Shown one piece after another: positions 26,243 through 35,534 of a stretch of 64,000 bases of DNA. This DNA is from Limnohabitans sp. Rim8 (GTDB lineage Bacteria > Pseudomonadota > Gammaproteobacteria > Burkholderiales > Burkholderiaceae_C), in contig CAMDFK010000003.1 of assembly GCA_945897465.1 (NCBI GenBank), forward strand, positions 1-64,000. The letters are read 5' to 3'. Below the pieces are notes generated by a model. That model was not told where the DNA came from. It made no database searches and saw only the letters and a list, made by a program, of their open reading frames with translations. How positions within the stretch are numbered: position 1 is the stretch's first letter; the number at the start of each line of letters is the position of its first letter. Position numbers and translations under genes: made by a program.

Positions 26243-26620
26243 TCAAGCAGGGCGGTGCAAGGCGCAGATTTTGTTGCCATCGGGGTCGCGCAGGTAGGCC
26301 AGGTAGAGCTTGCCTGCGGGGCCTTCGCGAAAGCCGGGTGGGTTTTCGCAGGTGACGCCGCCGTTGGCCACACCCGCCGCGTGAAAGGCTTCGCCCTGCT
26401 CAGGCGATTTGACGGCAAAGCCAATGGTGCTGCCGTTGCCGTGGCAAGCGGGCTCGCCGTTGATGGGCGTGGTGATGCCAAAAGTACCCGTGGGGCTGCG
26501 GTAGAAATAACGGTTGTTGTTGGCCACGCCTGGGCCATAACCCAAGGTGCCCAACACGGCGTCGTAAAACTTTTTAGACACTTCCAGATCTTTCACACCC
26601 ACCATCACATGACTGAACAT
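26243..26620 (-). CDS. VOC (glyoxalase/dioxygenase fold) family protein
   Basis: A 125-residue protein with two beta-alpha-beta-beta-beta units: MFSHVMVGVKDLEVSKKFYD at the front and YLRDPDGNKICALH at the end. The typical metal-binding His and Glu are partly present. Many such proteins bind small molecules or give resistance, and others are isomerases. It is probably co-transcribed with the pirin gene. No specific function can be assigned. Confidence 0.85.
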   Translation of the reverse strand: MFSHVMVGVKDLEVSKKFYDAVLGTLGYGPGVANNNRYFYRSPTGTFGITTPINGEPACHGNGSTIGFAVKSPEQGEAFHAAGVANGGVTCENPPGFREGPAGKLYLAYLRDPDGNKICALHRPA

Positions 26621-26698
26621 TGCGCTCTCCTCATAGACCCGTTGCCGGGCGAAATTATTGATTGTTCATCGTAGCGGATACCGAAGGGCCTGGCCGGG

Positions 26699-27445
26699 TC
26701 AAGACTTCTTCAAACCCTGCCAGCGCTCGTGCGCTGGCCCTTGCAAGTCGGGCGGCAGCTGGTGTTTGGCCTGCAGGTAGTGGTGGGTGTAGACGTCCAG
26801 ATAAGCCTGCAGGGTGTCGGCTGCTTGCACCTCGCCCGTCAGTTCGAGACACAGCGACGCCACTTCGCTGGTGCAAAAATGGTCATCGCGTTTGGAGCGG
26901 CGCAATTGGTAGCGCGAGACCTGTTCGGGGGCCAGGCAGAGCACGGGCAAGCGGTTCAGGTAAGGGCTTTTTCGGAACATCTTGCGGGCTTCGGGCCAGG
27001 TGGCGTCGAGCAAGATGAACAGCGGGCGCTGACCGGCGAGCAGGGGCTGTACCGCGTGCACCACCCTTTCAGGCTCCACAAATTCGCCCGGAAACACCAC
27101 ATACGGCTGCCACTGCGGATCGGCCAGCAGCGCCAGCAAGGCCGGGTCTACCTCGGTACGGGCCCAGCCAAAGGCGAAGGTGTCGGGCACCACATCGGCG
27201 ATCAACCAGCCGGTGTTGCTGGGTTTGAGGGGCTCGATGTCGGCCATCAGCAAACACATGCCCACTTTCGTGGGCACCTCTGGGAGCAAGGCGCAAATGC
27301 AGTGGCTGGGCACCAAGCGGCAGCCGGGGCAGCGATCGCCCTTGATGCCGCCACGGGCCAAAAAGGGTTTGGCGCTGCGGGCCAGGCGCTCGGTGCGCAG
27401 ACGCGAGACGGCGTGGGGCAGCTTCAGGGGCGGCTCAGACATCAA
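26699..27445 (-). CDS. DTW-domain protein, tRNA-uridine aminocarboxypropyltransferase type
   Basis: A 248-residue DTW-domain protein. An N-terminal zinc-like knuckle, CPGCRLVPSHCICA, is followed by the D-x-T-W motif in LLDATWPEARKMF and by a CTSEVASLCLEL segment. Members (TapT type) transfer a 3-amino-3-carboxypropyl group from S-adenosylmethionine to uridine in tRNA. Its ATG overlaps the end of the RIO-like kinase gene (ATGA), so the two are translated together. The family is clear; which tRNA position it modifies is not. Confidence 0.88.
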   Translation of the reverse strand: MMSEPPLKLPHAVSRLRTERLARSAKPFLARGGIKGDRCPGCRLVPSHCICALLPEVPTKVGMCLLMADIEPLKPSNTGWLIADVVPDTFAFGWARTEVDPALLALLADPQWQPYVVFPGEFVEPERVVHAVQPLLAGQRPLFILLDATWPEARKMFRKSPYLNRLPVLCLAPEQVSRYQLRRSKRDDHFCTSEVASLCLELTGEVQAADTLQAYLDVYTHHYLQAKHQLPPDLQGPAHERWQGLKKS

Positions 27446-28323
27446 ACTGTGGGCGTGGCCATGCGCAGTTGGCGGGCCGCTTCCTCGTCGCGGGCATCAT
27501 CGATCTCGCGCAGCACCGCCTGCATGTCCACATCGGCCGTCGAGCGCTCAAAGCGACCCGTGAGCGGTGTCTCGTTGCTCAACAGTCCCGCTTGGTACAG
27601 GCTCCAGATTTCAGGTCCGAACTCGGTCTGGCGCAGCGCGGGGGCAAATTGGCCAAAGAAGTCGCGCAAATTGCCCACATCGCGCAGAAGCATGCGCTGG
27701 GCGTGGTGGTTGCCGGCCGCGTCCACCGCTTGGGGCAAGTCGATGATGACCGGCTCGTCCACACCGGTCAGGTCACCCTCGCCGGGAATGTGCGCCAACA
27801 AAATGTTGAACTCCGACAAGTCGCCGTGCACCACACCCGCGCACAACATGCGCACCACTTCGCCGATCAGGGTGGCGTGGTGCTGCAGCGCTTGTGCGGG
27901 GGTAAAGGCCACATCGTTCAGGCGCGGGGCGGCGTCGCCATGGGCGTCGGTGACCAGCTCCATGAGCAGCACGCCGTCAAAAAAGTTGAAGGGCCGGGGC
28001 ACACGCACCCCCGCTGCGGCCAGGCGGTACAGCGCATCCACCTCGGCGCTTTGCCAGGCGGCTTCTTGCTCTTGGCGGCCAAACTTGCTGCCCTTGGCCA
28101 TGGCGCGGGCCGAGCGCGAGTTCTTGACCTTGCGGTTTTCGGTGTAGTCCACCGCTTGCCGAAAGCTGCGGTGCGTGGCCTCTTTGTAGATCTTGGCGCA
28201 GCGGGTCTCGTCGCCACAACGGACCACGAACACCATGGCCTCTTTGCCGCTCATGAGCTGACGCACCACGGTGTCGATCAGGCCCTCTTCGACCAGGGTC
28301 TGCAGCCTCGATGGTGCTTTCAT
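27442..28323 (-). CDS. RIO-type atypical protein kinase
   Basis: A 293-residue protein of the RIO kinase family. Visible are the ATP Lys K44 (CAKIYKEAT), the RIO1-type YTENRKVKNSRSARA segment, the catalytic loop VVHGDLSEFN (H166, D168, N173) and the metal Asp D195 in IIDLPQAVD, the RIO form of DFG. RIO kinases act in late small-subunit ribosome maturation in archaea and eukaryotes; in bacteria their role is largely unclear. It lies in a minus-strand group: a small zinc-ribbon gene 9 bases upstream and the DTW tRNA-modification gene overlapping downstream. That suggests a translation-related role. Confidence 0.9.
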   Translation of the reverse strand: MKAPSRLQTLVEEGLIDTVVRQLMSGKEAMVFVVRCGDETRCAKIYKEATHRSFRQAVDYTENRKVKNSRSARAMAKGSKFGRQEQEAAWQSAEVDALYRLAAAGVRVPRPFNFFDGVLLMELVTDAHGDAAPRLNDVAFTPAQALQHHATLIGEVVRMLCAGVVHGDLSEFNILLAHIPGEGDLTGVDEPVIIDLPQAVDAAGNHHAQRMLLRDVGNLRDFFGQFAPALRQTEFGPEIWSLYQAGLLSNETPLTGRFERSTADVDMQAVLREIDDARDEEAARQLRMATPTV

Positions 28324-28332
28324 GCGGCGGCT

Positions 28333-28584
28333 TCAGTGCGCAAGCAAGGCCCAGCCTGCGTGCTGGTTGGCCTTGTTGTTTTCGTACTCCCAGGCTGCGC
28401 CGCAGCGGTCGCAGCGGTAACGGGTGAAGCTGGCTTGGCCGTTGTCACGGTCTTCGCGGTGGTGGGTGCCTTGCACCAGTTCGGCGTGGCCGGGGGCTTT
28501 GCGCCAGTGCTGCTGGATGCCAGCACAGGGTTCACACCAATTGGGGGCAGCACGCTGGGCAGCGCCGGTGGACGAAGGGGTCAT
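28333..28584 (-). CDS. Small probable zinc-ribbon protein upstream of the RIO kinase gene
   Basis: An 83-residue frame from ATG 28584. Two Cys pairs, WCEPCAG near residue 16 and YRCDRCGAAWEYENN near residue 57, would form a zinc ribbon of about 40 residues. Its stop lies nine bases before the RIO kinase start, so co-translation is likely. A frame extending to 28683 exists but the extra residues look non-coding. I do not recognise the gene. Paired Cys, length and position support a real protein rather than chance. Confidence 0.65.
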   Translation of the reverse strand: MTPSSTGAAQRAAPNWCEPCAGIQQHWRKAPGHAELVQGTHHREDRDNGQASFTRYRCDRCGAAWEYENNKANQHAGWALLAH

Positions 28585-28719
28585 GAAGGGGGAATTCCTG
28601 GACAATGCCTGAGGGGGCGATGCCTGCATTGTCGCCGCTCCCGCTTGCAGGTGACAGACCGCCGCGCCGGACTGTGGCAGCATGCCCCCAATTTGATCCC
28701 ACTGCCAGGAGTCTTGAAC

Positions 28720-29532
28720 ATGCCCACAACCCTCTCCAACGCACTGTCCAATGGCCTCTCATTTGGCCTTCAAGGCCGCGTGGTCATCGTCACCGGCGCG
28801 GCCAATGGCATTGGCGAGGCCTGTGCCCGCCGATTTGCAGCCGAAGCCGCCCATGTGGTGCTGGCCGATGTGAACAGCGAACGCGGTGCGGCCGTGGCGG
28901 CCGAATTGCGCAGCGCAGGCCACAGCGCCGGTTTCATGGCCTGCGACGTCTCGCGCAAGGCCGATGTCGACGCTTTAGTGGACCATGTGCTGCAGGCCTT
29001 TGGCCGCTTGGATGTGCTGGTGAACAACGCCGGAATTTTCAAGGCAGCGGATTTTCTGGACGTGACCGAAGAAGACTTTGACGCCGTGATCAACGTCAAC
29101 ATCAAAGGCTCCTTCCTGATGGGCCAGGCCGCAGCCCGTGCCATGAAAAGCACCGGAGGAGGCGCGATTGTCAACATGAGCTCGGTCAACGCGGTGCTGG
29201 CCATCCCCAACATCGCCAGCTACAACGTGAGCAAGGGCGGCATCAACCAGCTCACACGTGCCATGTCGCTGGCACTGGCCGACTTTGGCATCCGCGTGAA
29301 CGCGGTGGCCCCCGGGACGATTGCCACCGAACTGGCCCGCCAAGCGGTGCTGACCAGTGAAGCCGCCGAAAAGAAAATCATGATGCGCACGCCCATGAAA
29401 CGCCTGGGCGAACCCGACGAGGTGGCCAAGGTGGTGGCTTTTTTGGCCAGCGACGCGGCCAGCTACATCACCGGTGAAATCGTCACGGTGGATGGTGGGC
29501 GCATGGCACTCAACTACACCGTACCCGTGTGA
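28720..29532 (+). CDS. SDR family oxidoreductase (3-oxoacyl-reductase-like)
   Basis: A classical SDR of 270 residues with VTGAANGIGEACARRFA, NNAGIF, the catalytic Ser in NMSSVN and YNVSKGG, and the ending YITGEIVTVDGG. ATG 28720 has CCAGGAG upstream (28704-28710). A very long frame extends further upstream, but only as an antisense shadow of the minus-strand kinase gene. It is followed by an overlapping thioesterase gene and then glyoxalase I. Substrate unknown; an acyl or hydroxyacid derivative is plausible. Confidence 0.9.
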   Translation: MPTTLSNALSNGLSFGLQGRVVIVTGAANGIGEACARRFAAEAAHVVLADVNSERGAAVAAELRSAGHSAGFMACDVSRKADVDALVDHVLQAFGRLDVLVNNAGIFKAADFLDVTEEDFDAVINVNIKGSFLMGQAAARAMKSTGGGAIVNMSSVNAVLAIPNIASYNVSKGGINQLTRAMSLALADFGIRVNAVAPGTIATELARQAVLTSEAAEKKIMMRTPMKRLGEPDEVAKVVAFLASDAASYITGEIVTVDGGRMALNYTVPV

Positions 29533-29567
29533 AAAGGTTTGAGCAGAGTTTGAGAGAAACCATTTTG

Positions 29568-30140
29568 ATGAGCACCACGACCGACACACGCCCCAACGAT
29601 TTGGAGGCCTGGCTGGCCCTTGAGCGCGACGTGCGCACATGCCTAGATGCCGGGGTCGGCCCCGGTGTGGCCCGCCCCGAGCAAGTGGCTGGCAAGACCG
29701 GCCTGCAGGTCATGCAGGGCCTGCTGGCGGGCGAACTGCCTTATGCGCACATGGCCAAAACGCTGGACTTCATGCTGATCGAGGTCGGTCCGGGCTTGGC
29801 CATTTTTCAGGGCACGCCCGGCGTGAAGCACCTGAACCCGCTGGGCACGGTGCATGGCGGTTGGTTTGCCAGCCTGCTCGACTCGGCCCTGGGCTGCGCG
29901 GTACACACCATGATGCCGCCAGGGCGCGGCTACACCACGGCCGACTTGAGCGTGAAACTCGTCAAAGCCCTGACCCCAAAAGTGCAGCGCGTGCGGGCCA
30001 TTGGCCAAGTGGTGCACTGCGGCCGCCAACTGGCCACCGCCGAAGCGCGGATGGTCGGGCCTGACGGCACCCTGTACGCCCATGCCAGCACGGCTTGCCT
30101 TGTTTTTGAACCCCCCCCAACCCACGGAAATAAACCATGA
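29568..30140 (+). CDS. PaaI-type hotdog-fold thioesterase
   Basis: A hotdog-fold protein of 190 residues. The active region reads [31 protein letters not shown], with the HGG and the Asp typical of acyl-CoA thioesterases of the PaaI/4HBT-II group, then [12 protein letters not shown]. The start is taken as ATG 29568; a GTG overlapping the SDR stop (29529) is possible. It overlaps the next gene by four bases (ATGA), so SDR, thioesterase and glyoxalase form one unit. It probably releases an acyl group from CoA; the acyl group is unknown. Confidence 0.88.
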   Translation: MSTTTDTRPNDLEAWLALERDVRTCLDAGVGPGVARPEQVAGKTGLQVMQGLLAGELPYAHMAKTLDFMLIEVGPGLAIFQGTPGVKHLNPLGTVHGGWFASLLDSALGCAVHTMMPPGRGYTTADLSVKLVKALTPKVQRVRAIGQVVHCGRQLATAEARMVGPDGTLYAHASTACLVFEPPPTHGNKP

Positions 30141-30523
30141 GACTCCTTCACACCATGCTGCGCGTGGGCGACCTGCAACGCTCCATCGACTTCTACACCC
30201 AGGTGATGGGCATGAAGCTGCTGCGCACCTCGGAAAACCCCGAATACAAATACTCCCTGGCCTTTGTGGGCTTCGGCAACAACCCCGACCACGCCGAGCT
30301 GGAGCTGACCTACAACTGGGGCACGGAAAGCTACGACATGGGCACGGCCTACGGCCACATCGCTCTGGGCGTGCCCGATGCCTATGCCGCCTGCGAAAAG
30401 ATCAAAGCCGCTGGCGGCAAGGTCACACGCGAGGCCGGCCCCGTCAAAGGCGGCACCACGGTGATTGCCTTTGTGACCGACCCGGACGGCTACAAGGTCG
30501 AGCTGATCCAGCGGGCTGAATAG
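30137..30523 (+). CDS. gloA: Lactoylglutathione lyase (glyoxalase I)
   Basis: Converts the methylglyoxal-glutathione hemithioacetal to S-lactoylglutathione. The 128 residues start [20 protein letters not shown], with the first metal His at residue 5, and contain LELTYNWG (metal Glu), [10 protein letters not shown] (second His) and [14 protein letters not shown] (second Glu). Length and motifs equal those of bacterial nickel-type GloA. It overlaps the thioesterase gene by four bases and ends the plus-strand unit. Confidence 0.95.
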   Translation: MRLLHTMLRVGDLQRSIDFYTQVMGMKLLRTSENPEYKYSLAFVGFGNNPDHAELELTYNWGTESYDMGTAYGHIALGVPDAYAACEKIKAAGGKVTREAGPVKGGTTVIAFVTDPDGYKVELIQRAE

Positions 30524-30692
30524 GCAAGGGGACAGGGCTTGCGCAAAGCCTGGTGAGCAAGGCCTGGGTGAGCTGGTCAATCGTCCAGCGTACAAAAAAA
30601 TCTGATTCGACCAACGAGCTTCCGTCTTGTTCGATCGGTCTCACCTAACGGGTCGTTCCAAGCATGTTGGTGCGACCACCCACGCCCAAACA

Positions 30693-31463
30693 TCAAAGCA
30701 AAGGCCGCAGCTCCCGCGCTGCCTCCTGCAACAGCGGCAGCCAATGGCGCTGCACGGCGGCGTCGCCCAACTGCTCCGCGGTGCCCACCACATTCAACGC
30801 GGCCAGGGTCTGGCCCTGCATATTGCGCAGCGGTACCGCCAGCGCATGGATGCCCAGCTCGTGGCCGTCCCGGGCCAAGCAATGGTCAGCCTGCCGAACC
30901 TGCTCAATCAAGGCCTTGAACCGGGTGGCATTGACCTCGGTTTGAGGCGTGATCCGGGCCAGCTCGCGGCCCCGTAGCCAAGCGGCGAATTCGGCCTTGG
31001 GCAAGCCCGCCAACAACACCCGCCCGGTGGAGGTGGCGTGTGCGGGCAAGCGGGCACCCAGATGCAGGCCATAAGCCAAGTGCCGAACAGGCTCGGCCAC
31101 ACCTGCGCTGCGGGCCACGATGACACATTCGTCCCCATCCCGCACCACCGCACTGAAAGCCGCTTGGGTTTGCGCGGCCAAACGGTTGAGGGTGGGCTGC
31201 AAAGTGCGTGGCAGGCGCGAAGTGGCCATGTAGCTGCCCGCCAGACGCAGCACCCGCGCCGACAGCCAGTAACGCGAGCCATCGGTGTCCAGATAGCCCA
31301 GATCCGCCAGCGTGAGCAAATGCCGCCGCGCCGCCGCCCGCGTGATGCCCGTGCGCTGCGCGGCCAGCGTCGCGTTCAGGCGTTGGCGCTCGGTGTCAAA
31401 AGCCTCCAGCACCGCCAGCCCTTTGGCCAGACCTTCGATGTAATCTGCTTTGGCGATCGCCAT
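30693..31463 (-). CDS. pobR: IclR-family regulator of 4-hydroxybenzoate degradation (PobR/PcaR type)
   Basis: A 256-residue IclR-family regulator. The N-terminal winged helix (about 10-70) includes RTGITRAAARRHLLTLADLGYL, and the C-terminal effector domain contains GARLPAHATSTGRVLLAGL and GIHALAVPLRNMQGQTLAALNV. It is divergent from pobA, and the three-motif site between them is of the type bound by PobR and PcaU of Acinetobacter. It is therefore most likely an activator of pobA that responds to 4-hydroxybenzoate. The N-terminal residues KADYIEGLAKGLAVLEAF match PcaR/PobR-type members. Confidence 0.9.
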   Translation of the reverse strand: MAIAKADYIEGLAKGLAVLEAFDTERQRLNATLAAQRTGITRAAARRHLLTLADLGYLDTDGSRYWLSARVLRLAGSYMATSRLPRTLQPTLNRLAAQTQAAFSAVVRDGDECVIVARSAGVAEPVRHLAYGLHLGARLPAHATSTGRVLLAGLPKAEFAAWLRGRELARITPQTEVNATRFKALIEQVRQADHCLARDGHELGIHALAVPLRNMQGQTLAALNVVGTAEQLGDAAVQRHWLPLLQEAARELRPLL

Positions 31464-31527
31464 GGGGCTGCTTTCTGAGTTGGACTCTTGAAGAATTGAC
31501 CTGATTGCTCAGGCTTGATCTGGGTCA

Positions 31528-31569
31528 TTTTGCGCGATCATCGCACAAATTCATCGCTCATCGCACAAA
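31528..31569. promoter_or_regulatory. Probable PobR operator with three repeat motifs
   Basis: A motif of about 11 bases occurs three times: TTTTGCGCGAT (31528-31538) facing CATCGCACAAA (31539-31549) as a palindrome, and CATCGCACAAA again (31559-31569) as an exact direct repeat 20 bases along. It lies about 80 bases before the pobA start in the gap to the divergent regulator. The palindrome-plus-direct-repeat layout is that described for IclR-type activators PcaU and PobR. Confidence 0.7.
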
Positions 31570-31625
31570 CTTCATCACCGCAGTCGGGCACCCACACGCC
31601 CGCCTCTTAAGCTTCAAGGCAATGA

Positions 31626-32843
<1,218 letters not shown>

Positions 32844-32854
32844 GTTACCGGGCC

Positions 32855-33493
32855 TCAGGCCGCTTGACGGGCCTTCCACGCGCCAAACAGGGCGATCAGG
32901 CCCGGCACGATGATCAAGGCCCAGATGATCTTGGACAGGTGTTGCTGCACGATGGGCAGGTTGCCAAACAGGTAGCCCACCAGCGTCAGGCCCACCACCC
33001 AGATGAAACCACCCACCACGTTGAACAAGGTGAACTTGCTGCGTGTCATCTCGGCCACACCTGCCACAAAGGGCACAAAGGTCCGAACAAAGGGCATGAA
33101 CCGCGCCAAGATGATGGTGATACCACCGTATTTTTCGTAAAACGCATGGGCTTGGTCAAAGCCCCTTCGGCTGAAAAATCGGGACTCTTCCCACTGGAAC
33201 ACCCGGGAACCAAAGTAACGCCCGATCGTGTAGTTGGTCTGGTCGCCCAATATGGCCGCGGCCAGCAACAAACCCATGACCAATGGCAAATTCATCCAAC
33301 CCGCGCCGCACAGGGCCCCCACGACGAAGAGCAGCGAGTCGCCGGGCAAAAACGGCATGACCACCACGCCGGTTTCCACAAAGATGATGAGGAACAGCAG
33401 GGCGTAAACCCAGGCGCCATATTGAGCGACAAAGGCCTCCAAATATCGATCGACGTGGAGGATGAAATCGACGAGTTGCAAAAGAATATCCAT
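32855..33493 (-). CDS. DedA family membrane protein
   Basis: A 212-residue integral membrane protein of the DedA family, proposed lipid flippases/scramblases needed for proton motive force and undecaprenyl-phosphate recycling. ATG 33493 is preferred over an upstream TTG. Features are the FVETGVVVMPFLPGDSLLF and GDQTNYTIGRYFG motifs, ARFMPFVRTFVPFVAGVAEM with the conserved Arg/Pro pair, and about five hydrophobic segments. It converges with pobA with only a few bases between stops, and its promoter is shared with the divergent mutL. Confidence 0.94.
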   Translation of the reverse strand: MDILLQLVDFILHVDRYLEAFVAQYGAWVYALLFLIIFVETGVVVMPFLPGDSLLFVVGALCGAGWMNLPLVMGLLLAAAILGDQTNYTIGRYFGSRVFQWEESRFFSRRGFDQAHAFYEKYGGITIILARFMPFVRTFVPFVAGVAEMTRSKFTLFNVVGGFIWVVGLTLVGYLFGNLPIVQQHLSKIIWALIIVPGLIALFGAWKARQAA

Positions 33494-33530
33494 GCGCCGA
33501 TTATCCTCGCCCAAGCCCTAAAATCAGGAA

Positions 33531-35534
33531 GTGAGCTCCCAACAAACCCAGGCCCCCGCGCGCCGTCCCATCCGCGAACTTCCCGATGAACTGATCAGCC
33601 AGATCGCCGCAGGCGAGGTGGTCGAGCGGCCAGCATCGGTTGTGCGCGAGCTGGTAGACAACGCCATGGACGCGGGCGCACGCAGCATCACGCTGCGCCT
33701 GATGGGCGGCGGCACGCGGCTGATTTCGGTGGAAGACGACGGCGGGGGCATTGCCCCAGACGAGCTGGCCACGGCCCTCAAGCGCCACGCCACCAGCAAG
33801 ATTGGTAACCTGGACGACCTGGAATCGGTCATGACCATGGGTTTCCGGGGTGAGGCGCTCGCCGCCATCAATTCGGTGTCTGAACTCACCCTGCTCTCGC
33901 GCATGGACAGCCAGCCCACCGCCTTTGCCCTGGACGGCCGCACGGGCGAGATTCGCCCCGCTGCCCGCGCCGTGGGCACCACGGTAGAAGTGAAGGAACT
34001 GTTTTTTTCGACCCCCGCCCGCCGTAAGTTTTTGAAAAGCGACAGCACCGAGCTGGCGCATTGCATCGAAGCTGTGCGCCGCCACGCCCTGGCCCGCCCC
34101 GATGTGGGTTTTGCCATCTGGCACGAAGGCAAGCTGGTCGAGCAGTGGCGTGTGCACCCCGGCGCCGCGGGCCTGGAACAACGCCTGGCCGATGTGCTGG
34201 GCGAAGAGTTTGTGGCGCAATCCATCCCGGTCGAGTACCACGCTGGACCGCTCAAAGTGATGGGCCGTGCCGGTCTGCCCGACGCCGCCCGCTCTCGGCC
34301 CGACCACCAATTTGCTTATGTGAACGGCCGATTTGTGCGCGACAAAGTGGTCATGCACGGCGCCCGCAGCGCTTACGAAGACGTGCTGCACGGCCACAAA
34401 CAACCGGCCTATGCCCTGTTCATGCAGATCGACCCCACGCTGGTCGATGTGAACGTGCACCCCACCAAAATCGAGGTGCGCTTCAGGGACAGCCGCGCGG
34501 TGCACCAAGCGGTGCGGCACGCACTGGAAAACGCCTTGGCCGCGCCCCGTTCGCAAAACATGTCAGATGCGCCCACCGACGCGGCCAACGAATTGACGCT
34601 GAAAAACAGCCCTGCCCCCAAAGCCCTGCCCGAATCGGCCGCATGGACCCAGGGCGGCATGACTTTTGAGCGCACGGGCCCGTCCAGCTTCAGCGCCCCT
34701 GCCTACAAACCCGCCGATTTTGTGCGCCCCCGTGTTGATGGTGACCGCGCCATGGCAGACCTCAAGGCGCTGTGGAACCCACCCGAGCACAACGAAGGCC
34801 TGAGCGCACAAGAGCGCCCTGCACCGGCTTGGCCAAAAGCTGCCCACCAGCCTCCGGCATCCACCGTAGCACCCACCGAAACTAGAGACAGCCCCACCGC
34901 CGCATGGCCTGAGCCCGCCCGTTTGCCCGAAGGCGATTGGCCGCTGGGCCGCGCCATTGCGCAGCTGCATGGCGTCTACATCTTGTCTGAAAACAGACAA
35001 GGCCTGGTGGTGGTGGACATGCACGCTGCGCACGAGCGCATCGTGTACGAGCGCCTGAAAAACCAGCTGAACTCACCCGGCAGCGAAGGCCCCCACATCA
35101 CCAGTCAACCCCTGCTGATCCCCGCCACCTTTGCCGCCACCCCAAGCGAAGTGGCCACCGCAGAGACCTACGCCGAAGCCTTGGAACAGCTGGGCCTGGA
35201 AATCTCGCCCCTGTCGGCCAAGACCTTGGCCGTGCGTGCCGTGCCCACAAGCCTGGCCCAAGGCGATGCGGTGGAGCTGGCCCGCAGCGTCCTGGCCGAG
35301 TTGTCTCAGCACGACGCAAGCACCGTGGTGCAACGCGCCCAAAACGAGATCCTGGCGACCATGGCCTGTCACGGCGCAGTGCGCGCGAACCGCCGCTTGA
35401 CCCTGGACGAGATGAACGGTCTGCTGCGTCAAATGGAAGAGACCGAGCGCTCCGACCAGTGCAACCACGGTCGCCCCACTTGGCGTCAGATGTCCATGCG
35501 GGATCTGGATGCGCTGTTTTTGCGGGGTCGGTGA
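33531..35534 (+). CDS. mutL: DNA mismatch repair protein MutL with endonuclease motif
   Basis: The matchmaker of mismatch repair, 667 residues. The N-terminal GHL ATPase is complete: ISQIAAGEVVERPASVVREL, LVDNAMDAGA, EDDGGGI and MGFRGEALAAI. A low-complexity linker (about 340-470) leads to the C-terminal dimer domain. That domain contains DMHAAHERIVYE (from D496), which fits the nuclease motif DQHA(X)2E(X)4E apart from Met for Gln, and CNHGRPT at C644, so it is probably the nicking form used by species without MutH. The start is GTG 33531, close to an AGGAA, with no good downstream alternative. It is divergent from the DedA gene. Confidence 0.95.
   Translation: MSSQQTQAPARRPIRELPDELISQIAAGEVVERPASVVRELVDNAMDAGARSITLRLMGGGTRLISVEDDGGGIAPDELATALKRHATSKIGNLDDLESVMTMGFRGEALAAINSVSELTLLSRMDSQPTAFALDGRTGEIRPAARAVGTTVEVKELFFSTPARRKFLKSDSTELAHCIEAVRRHALARPDVGFAIWHEGKLVEQWRVHPGAAGLEQRLADVLGEEFVAQSIPVEYHAGPLKVMGRAGLPDAARSRPDHQFAYVNGRFVRDKVVMHGARSAYEDVLHGHKQPAYALFMQIDPTLVDVNVHPTKIEVRFRDSRAVHQAVRHALENALAAPRSQNMSDAPTDAANELTLKNSPAPKALPESAAWTQGGMTFERTGPSSFSAPAYKPADFVRPRVDGDRAMADLKALWNPPEHNEGLSAQERPAPAWPKAAHQPPASTVAPTETRDSPTAAWPEPARLPEGDWPLGRAIAQLHGVYILSENRQGLVVVDMHAAHERIVYERLKNQLNSPGSEGPHITSQPLLIPATFAATPSEVATAETYAEALEQLGLEISPLSAKTLAVRAVPTSLAQGDAVELARSVLAELSQHDASTVVQRAQNEILATMACHGAVRANRRLTLDEMNGLLRQMEETERSDQCNHGRPTWRQMSMRDLDALFLRGR

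Noticed and set aside
27469-28719. Long plus-strand extension upstream of the SDR gene
   Set aside because: It is antisense to the RIO kinase and zinc-ribbon genes. The SDR has its own ribosome site and a family-typical start at 28720.
30524-30692. Short direct repeats (GCCTGGTGAGCA and GCCTGGGTGAGC) after gloA
   Set aside because: Only two imperfect copies of about 12 bases between convergent genes, with no hairpin or T tract. Probably chance.
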